Under the pieces are notes generated by a model. The model did no database searches and had not been told where the DNA came from. It worked only from the letters and a program-made list of their open reading frames with translations. Both the position numbers and the translations under genes were made by a program. From positions 3,048,759 through 3,112,758 of the forward strand of contig LR746266.1 in assembly GCA_902729315.2 (NCBI GenBank): DNA of 64,000 nucleotides, given 5' to 3'. This DNA comes from Spirodela intermedia. Its lineage: Eukaryota > Streptophyta > Magnoliopsida > Alismatales > Araceae. Positions 59,910-64,000 of this stretch are shown here, piece after piece (position 1 is the stretch's first letter; each line of letters starts with the position of its first letter).

Positions 59910-60261
59910 CTAACCATAGTTGGCCTATTTTTCTTTCTATACTTCATTTTTCAGGCTTAACTCCATAACTAGACAATTTATGTGCACATTTTTTGCCATT
60001 GGCTCTCTCTCTCTCTCTCTCTAGCCAAGGTTGGCCTATTTTTCTTTCTACACTCCATTTTTTGGGCGAAGTCACCATAACTAGACAATTTATGCACAAC
60101 GTTCACACTTCGTGTCCAATATTTCCGACTTTGATCTGAATTCATGATTTATTGCTTATGGGCAGGCCCTCTGTGAAGGTTGTGGAGCACACTATGAGAA
60201 GACTCCAAAGAAGACCAGCATCAGCATTGGAGCCGGGCCTTCCTCCTCCCAGAGGAACTAG
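58162..60261 (+). CDS. Acidic protein with C-terminal Cys motifs, 2 exons, 170 aa
   Basis: Exon 1 (58162-58578) starts MEFNLLPLPSPKEVKSLVEE, then has an Asp/Glu run of about 60 residues (about 32-92) coded by GAT/GAC/GAA triplets, then SVDKFLRQCPVCNIGKPLNW. Exon 2 (60166-60261) codes ALCEGCGAHYEKTPKKTS and ends SSSQRN then stop. CPVC and CEGC would form a two-knuckle zinc-ribbon-like site. The exons join in phase 0 only if the intron uses a GC donor (TACAAG then GCAAAG at 58579) with acceptor GGCAG at 60165; no GT donor I checked keeps the frame and both motifs. A poly(A) signal AATAAA lies at 60329-60334. Unspliced, exon 1 would end at a stop at 58632. Function is unknown; the acidic tail and zinc motif suggest a nuclear protein, which is only a guess. 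Confidence 0.65.
58900..60115. repeat. Ten-copy minisatellite with CT tracts, inside an intron
   Basis: Each unit reads (CT)n, then GCCAA(A)GTTGGCCTA, TTTTTCTTTCTATAC, TCCATTTTTTAGGCTAAG, TCACCATAACTAGACAATT, TATGTGCCCATTTCTCCC. Copies of the GTTGGCC(T)-type word start near 58940, 59088, 59187, 59290, 59458, 59567, 59682, 59790, 59917 and 60028. The unit length varies from about 100 to 170 because the CT tract varies; the longest, at 59374-59438, is about 65 bases. Some tracts also contain TATC runs. Confidence 0.95.
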
Positions 60262-60361
60262 CACAAACACCTCCTGCTGTACTCTCGTTTATGAATAAGT
60301 CTCTGCGCTGTATCAGAGAACACTCTCCAATAAAGTTCATCTGATGTTCTACGAACAAGAA

Positions 60362-60416
<55 letters not shown>

Positions 60417-60471
60417 TCCGAGAAATTTTCCTGCAGAGGATCATTGGATGCATCGAAGGAAATAGGGGGTT

Positions 60472-60509
<38 letters not shown>

Positions 60510-60510
60510 C
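60362..60510. repeat. Two (GA)n microsatellites
   Basis: GA runs of about 50 and 35 bases at 60362-60413 and 60475-60509, downstream of the acidic-protein gene's poly(A) signal. Confidence 0.95.
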
Positions 60511-60764
60511 TTGGAGAAACTCTGCTTCACCCTCAATCCTAACCTAGGATCCATGCACCTGAGAGGGATAAAATTAGGGGGTTCCATGGTTTCCAAAAAG
60601 CCAATGGATTGATATAACAGAGAGTGGCAGATGGAAAGAAGCCCATTACAGAAACTCCCTCTGCAAAGAGATGAAGAAACAAAAAAACAAAGAAAGGAAG
60701 AGATATCAACATTTACAGTCTCACCGGACACCAGCAGTCCTGTTGAATGGCGTGGGGTCTCCTA

Positions 60765-61001
60765 TCACACCCACAGCAGCTGCCCTCTGAGCTCGACGCC
60801 GTGCCGGACAGTGCCATCGGCGGAGACCATCTGGCTCCTGACCACCGCCCGCCGGGTTGCATGTTTGACTCTGAATGTGGGCGGCGGCCTGGGGTTCTCT
60901 GTGGCAGCGGAGGGGCCCACTGGCAGTACCTCATCAAAGAACTCGTCTGCCACATCACCATCCTCATCGATCCTCAGCCGCCTCCCATGCCACTTGAATC
61001 C
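60765..61001 (-). CDS. Terminal exon of an unrecognised minus-strand gene, 78 aa
   Basis: A clear acceptor, CTGTCTCTCTCCAG, precedes GGATTCAAGTGG at 61001 on the minus strand. The open frame then runs 78 residues to a TGA at 60765-60767. It begins GFKWHGRRLRIDEDGDVADE and ends VELRGQLLWV. The sequence is GC-rich and coding-like, and its balanced, non-repetitive composition differs from the low-complexity frames nearby. Upstream exons were not found between 61002 and 64000, so the intron may extend beyond the window. I do not recognise the family. An alternative is an intact single-exon frame starting at the Met at 61046. Confidence 0.55.
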   Translation of the reverse strand, partial: GFKWHGRRLRIDEDGDVADEFFDEVLPVGPSAATENPRPPPTFRVKHATRRAVVRSQMVSADGTVRHGVELRGQLLWV

Positions 61002-61038
61002 CTGGAGAGAGACAGACGTGGAACAGGGGGGTTGACTT

Positions 61039-61500
61039 TCGTTCACATTTCCACATGATGGAGCAATGAAAAAGTTTTTAAAATCAGAAAAGTTTCAAGA
61101 GTGACTATCTTTTCTGGATGGATGCATCTGTAGTGATTCCAGCTGTCTGATCCAGATGGGTCAATCCCCACCTGGGTCGAACAAGTCAACACTACGTGAC
61201 TATTGAGGGGAGTAGACCCAGATGGGTGGGTTCAGTTCTTCTCCTGACTAAAGTGGGAATATTATTTTTCCACGGCTCTGCCACGTGGACAAAAGAAAGA
61301 GGGCATTCGTTCACATATCCATATCATGGAGCATTGAAAACTTTCTAAGATGAGAGAAGTTTCAAGCGTAATGATTCCAGTCGTCTGATCCAGATGGGTC
61401 AACCCCCACTTGGGTCGGCCAAAGTCAAAACTACTTGACTATTGAGGGGAGTAGACCCAGATGGCTGAGTTCCTGCTTTGAAAGTGGACAAAAAAAAGAG
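61039..61500. repeat. Direct duplication, ~268 bp spacing
   Basis: Copies at about 61039-61260 and 61307-61490 share TTCACAT(T/A)TCCA, ATGATTCCAG-type wording, TCTGATCCAGATGGGTCAA, GACTATTGAGGGGAGTAGA and CCCAGATGG. The copies differ by a 30-base gap. They are non-coding. Confidence 0.8.
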
Positions 61501-63123
61501 GGCCCACTTGAGTCCGATGAAAAGTTAGACCATTTGGTAGTCAAACTGAAAGCCATTCTGGCTATGAATATAGTGGCCTAATCAGAGTGACGAGTCAGTT
61601 TCAACTAATAATCAGAATGGCTGAAAGGATTTAATACCTAGTTTGCTGCACTATGATTTGCACTTTATCAGCCTGCCATAGAAGACAGCTAGGGATTGGC
61701 TGCAGTGTCTCTACTTATCATTTCATAATGCTAGCATCAATATAATTTGCATCAGAGTCCGATGATTCCATCCACAGAAACTTTAAGTGCCCATTCTAGA
61801 TAAACGATCAGATGAGTAAATACATAAAAATTACAGGTTTGTTTCTATAATATGCAATGCAGGACAATTGTTAGACCGGCTATTTCTTTCAATTTCTTAC
61901 TTTTTTCACCGTTATTTGATTCGAAATGGCAGTATATAAAGATAATGATCACTCTTCATTTGATCATGTTGGAACAAACAACTATCGTCCACCCAAGGCA
62001 CGAAATTTATTTATTTAAGGAAACTAAGAAATCTAAAATCGACGTGACATACTAGTCACACGGTCTTTGGTCAGGAATAAAACCATTGAAAAAGCCTTCA
62101 ATGGTTCATGGTTTAAGCTATTGCAATCCCAAGTGACCACCCAAGATCACCCGTGAAGCATATTCAGAACAGGAAGTATTTCTCCTTTGATTAGAATATC
62201 CTTTCTCTACATTTAGCACACCAAAAGGCGATACACTAGAACAGAGAGATTATCATTGAGAAAAAAAATGTCTAGTCATCATCCCTTATGGAATCGAAAT
62301 CCATTGTATCGAAGACCTTTGCTGATAGCATACAGTGTTTTCAGTAGACTCTGTAGTTTAAATGGATATGCATATGGATTTGGGAAATGCAGAAGGGCTA
62401 AGGAGGAAGAAAGAGGGAAAAAACTTCCCAATTGCCACCACCCCCACTCTGTCACTTTCTCACTAGTGTGTCAATGATGCCTCCAATTGATTCTTCATCC
62501 TCTACTCGTTGTGACTCCATTTCTATCAGAAATTCCGTTAAGTATTTGCATCATCCCTACACCACCCACCTGCACCATTCCTCTTCATATACAAAATCCC
62601 ATCGATCCCCCCACATCGTCATTATCTCACACCATTGCCAACTTTCACCGCTACAGTTGTGTTCCTCTGTTGTCACTGCTTCTGTGCAACTGGGTCTGAA
62701 CCTATCACCATCTTTCTAAATAAAGGCATGAGCTTGATACTCGGCCTAAAGCCATTGAACTAGTATTATGTGATGTGATAAAGCACAATGGCGAACTTCT
62801 TGTTTTATTCAAGCAGTGAAAGCTATGATGAAATAAAAGCCATGAGAGGCATACCAGTTCCCAAAAAAATTATTGGGGGGCAAGATGGACTCCTATGAAA
62901 TGGTGTGGTCCCTCATTTTTATAGAGATTTTCACTCCATCACGCAGCATCAGACAGTAAGTACATTGCTCATATTTGAGAGAATTTTAGTACTTTGTGGA
63001 CACATATACCAGAACGGCTGGAGTCCATTAAAAAACCTTCTCTTGCACTTCCCATATGAGATGCTTGCAATTTCCTAGGAAACAGAAGAAAAAATGTGCT
63101 CACTGCTAGATTGCACAATTTAG
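61501..63123. other. No gene recognised
   Basis: AT-rich spacer. The plus-strand frames at 62256-62719 are Ser/His/Pro-rich, overlap each other and carry no motif. Confidence 0.4.
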
Positions 63124-63364
63124 GACGCTATGCAAATCATCAATGTAGCGTTCTTCCCAAAAGTTCCAGATGACAATGTCATTGCTGATTCCTTTGGAGG
63201 ATCAGCTATTGATCTCTTTCTTGAAGATGCATTCAGCACGCTTAAATTTTCAGGTAAAATGATTCCCTTAAACAGCTTAAATTTCATATAAACTTCCCCC
63301 GTCTAGAACTAAGATTCAATGCGTTGATGAGGCATGTCTTTCTTTCATCTACCCTCTTGACAAG
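63124..63364 (+). CDS. Two possible exons of an unrecognised plus-strand gene
   Basis: Segment 63124-63253 lies between an acceptor-like CACAATTTAG and a donor GTAAAA, and reads DAMQIINVAFFPKVPDD then NVIADSFGGSAIDLFLEDAF in one open frame. Segment 63307-63364 lies between CCCGTCTAG and GTAATG and continues in compatible phase as ELRFNALMRHVFLSSTLLT. The first segment looks like real protein sequence in composition. A single-segment pseudogene fragment is equally possible. The 53-base intron between them would be short for a plant. Flanking exons were not found. Confidence 0.3.
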
Positions 63365-64000
63365 GTAATGTACTGATATTGGTAGCAGGATAGAATCATT
63401 GGTTTCCTTAAAAGTCCAGCTTCCGTTGGTTGCACAGTCCTGAGATATGGCCGACAAAAACTACATCTAAACATTTTATTGGCATAAACTATCAGTTTCT
63501 ATGCCTGCTCCGATGGGAAAAGAGAAGGGGGGAAATAATTCTCTATTATATAATCTATGATCGTCAATGAGTGATAGCAGTTGAGATCAAAATAGACGAC
63601 AACCGTGAGAAAATAGTCTCAAATGCTCTCAAGCAATTCATCTCACCATCTCGTTTCATCGTCATTTCATCAATCTGCACTTACGACGTCTATTAACTTG
63701 CGGCTTCTGCTGTCTCAGCATCCCCTTTCTCCATGACGAATTTATAACTCTAAAGCCAATCCCGTAGTACATCCGCTCCAAACATACAGATTCACATTAT
63801 ACAGAAACCAAAACAGATCTATAGGTTCAATATTTTATAGTTAGAGTTCAATACAAAATAATATTCCTGATGTTCGCGAAAGCATATCCGATCGAAAGGT
63901 GGCATTTCATGGTTTGCTTCAGAGCCGATCAAACACAATACACCGTTCTCATAGAATAAACAGAGCAGCGAGGATCAAGGAAGTAGAAGAAGAGAAAGAA
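63365..64000. other. Right edge, no gene supported
   Basis: On the minus strand near 63690-63750 a short open tail (YKFVMEKGDAETAEAAS then stop) follows a CTTTAG acceptor-like word, so the last exon of a gene entering from the right is possible. This is too short to support further. Confidence 0.25.

Noticed and set aside
1-64000. Bacterial features such as CRISPR arrays, operons or ribosome binding sites, and tRNA/rRNA genes
   Set aside because: The tandem repeats lack the short-repeat, unique-spacer pattern of CRISPR, introns show the DNA is eukaryotic, and I saw no cloverleaf with intact A and B boxes or rRNA core sequence.

Overview
The window looks like nuclear DNA of a flowering plant, probably a monocot. 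The genes have GT-AG introns, the long intronless coding region is GC-rich while introns and spacers are AT-rich, and plant-only families appear (PMT-type methyltransferase, FAR1-related factor, TOM2B-like protein). (GA)n/(CT)n microsatellites are very frequent. The species cannot be named from the sequence alone.

Layout. Positions 1-22.5 kb are transposon territory: decayed Ty3/gypsy retroelements in both orientations (integrase at 4.2-5.1 kb, reverse transcriptase at 11.0-11.5 kb, an LTR-bounded element at 11.5-18.5 kb with an Athila/Tat-like integrase on the minus strand, and protease-to-integrase remnants at 18.6-21.3 kb), a pair of ~650 bp inverted repeats around the first 6 kb, an LTR with a tRNA-Met primer binding site at 6.75-6.99 kb, and one short gene-like promoter/first exon near 8.4-8.9 kb. 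From 23.3 kb on there is a gene-rich segment. In order: a PMT2-like Golgi methyltransferase (minus, 6 coding exons), an organelle-type uL18 ribosomal-family protein (plus, 2 exons), a FAR1-RELATED SEQUENCE factor (minus, one exon), a plastid-type ribose-phosphate pyrophosphokinase (minus, 9 exons), a TOM2B-like small protein (minus, 5 exons), a small acidic cysteine-motif protein (plus, 2 exons), a terminal exon of an unrecognised minus-strand gene, and possible exons of an unrecognised plus-strand gene near the right end.

Exon structures for four multi-exon genes (PMT2-like, uL18-like, PRS, TOM2B-like) were rebuilt by hand. Every junction has GT..AG ends and keeps the frame, and total lengths fit what I know of the families (612, 196, 407 and 139 aa). 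The genes are independent units and nothing suggests a shared pathway.

The most notable non-gene features are: a 1.76 kb copia-like element with a clean 5 bp target duplication inside a PRS intron; a ten-copy ~100-170 bp minisatellite filling an intron that appears to use a GC-AG splice pair; a four-copy ~187 bp repeat next to a 150 bp purine repeat upstream of PRS; several local tandem duplications at gene edges; and a repeat-derived proline-rich insert inside the FAR1-related protein. I did not find a convincing new multi-gene system; the window is best read as ordinary plant genes in a repeat-rich setting.
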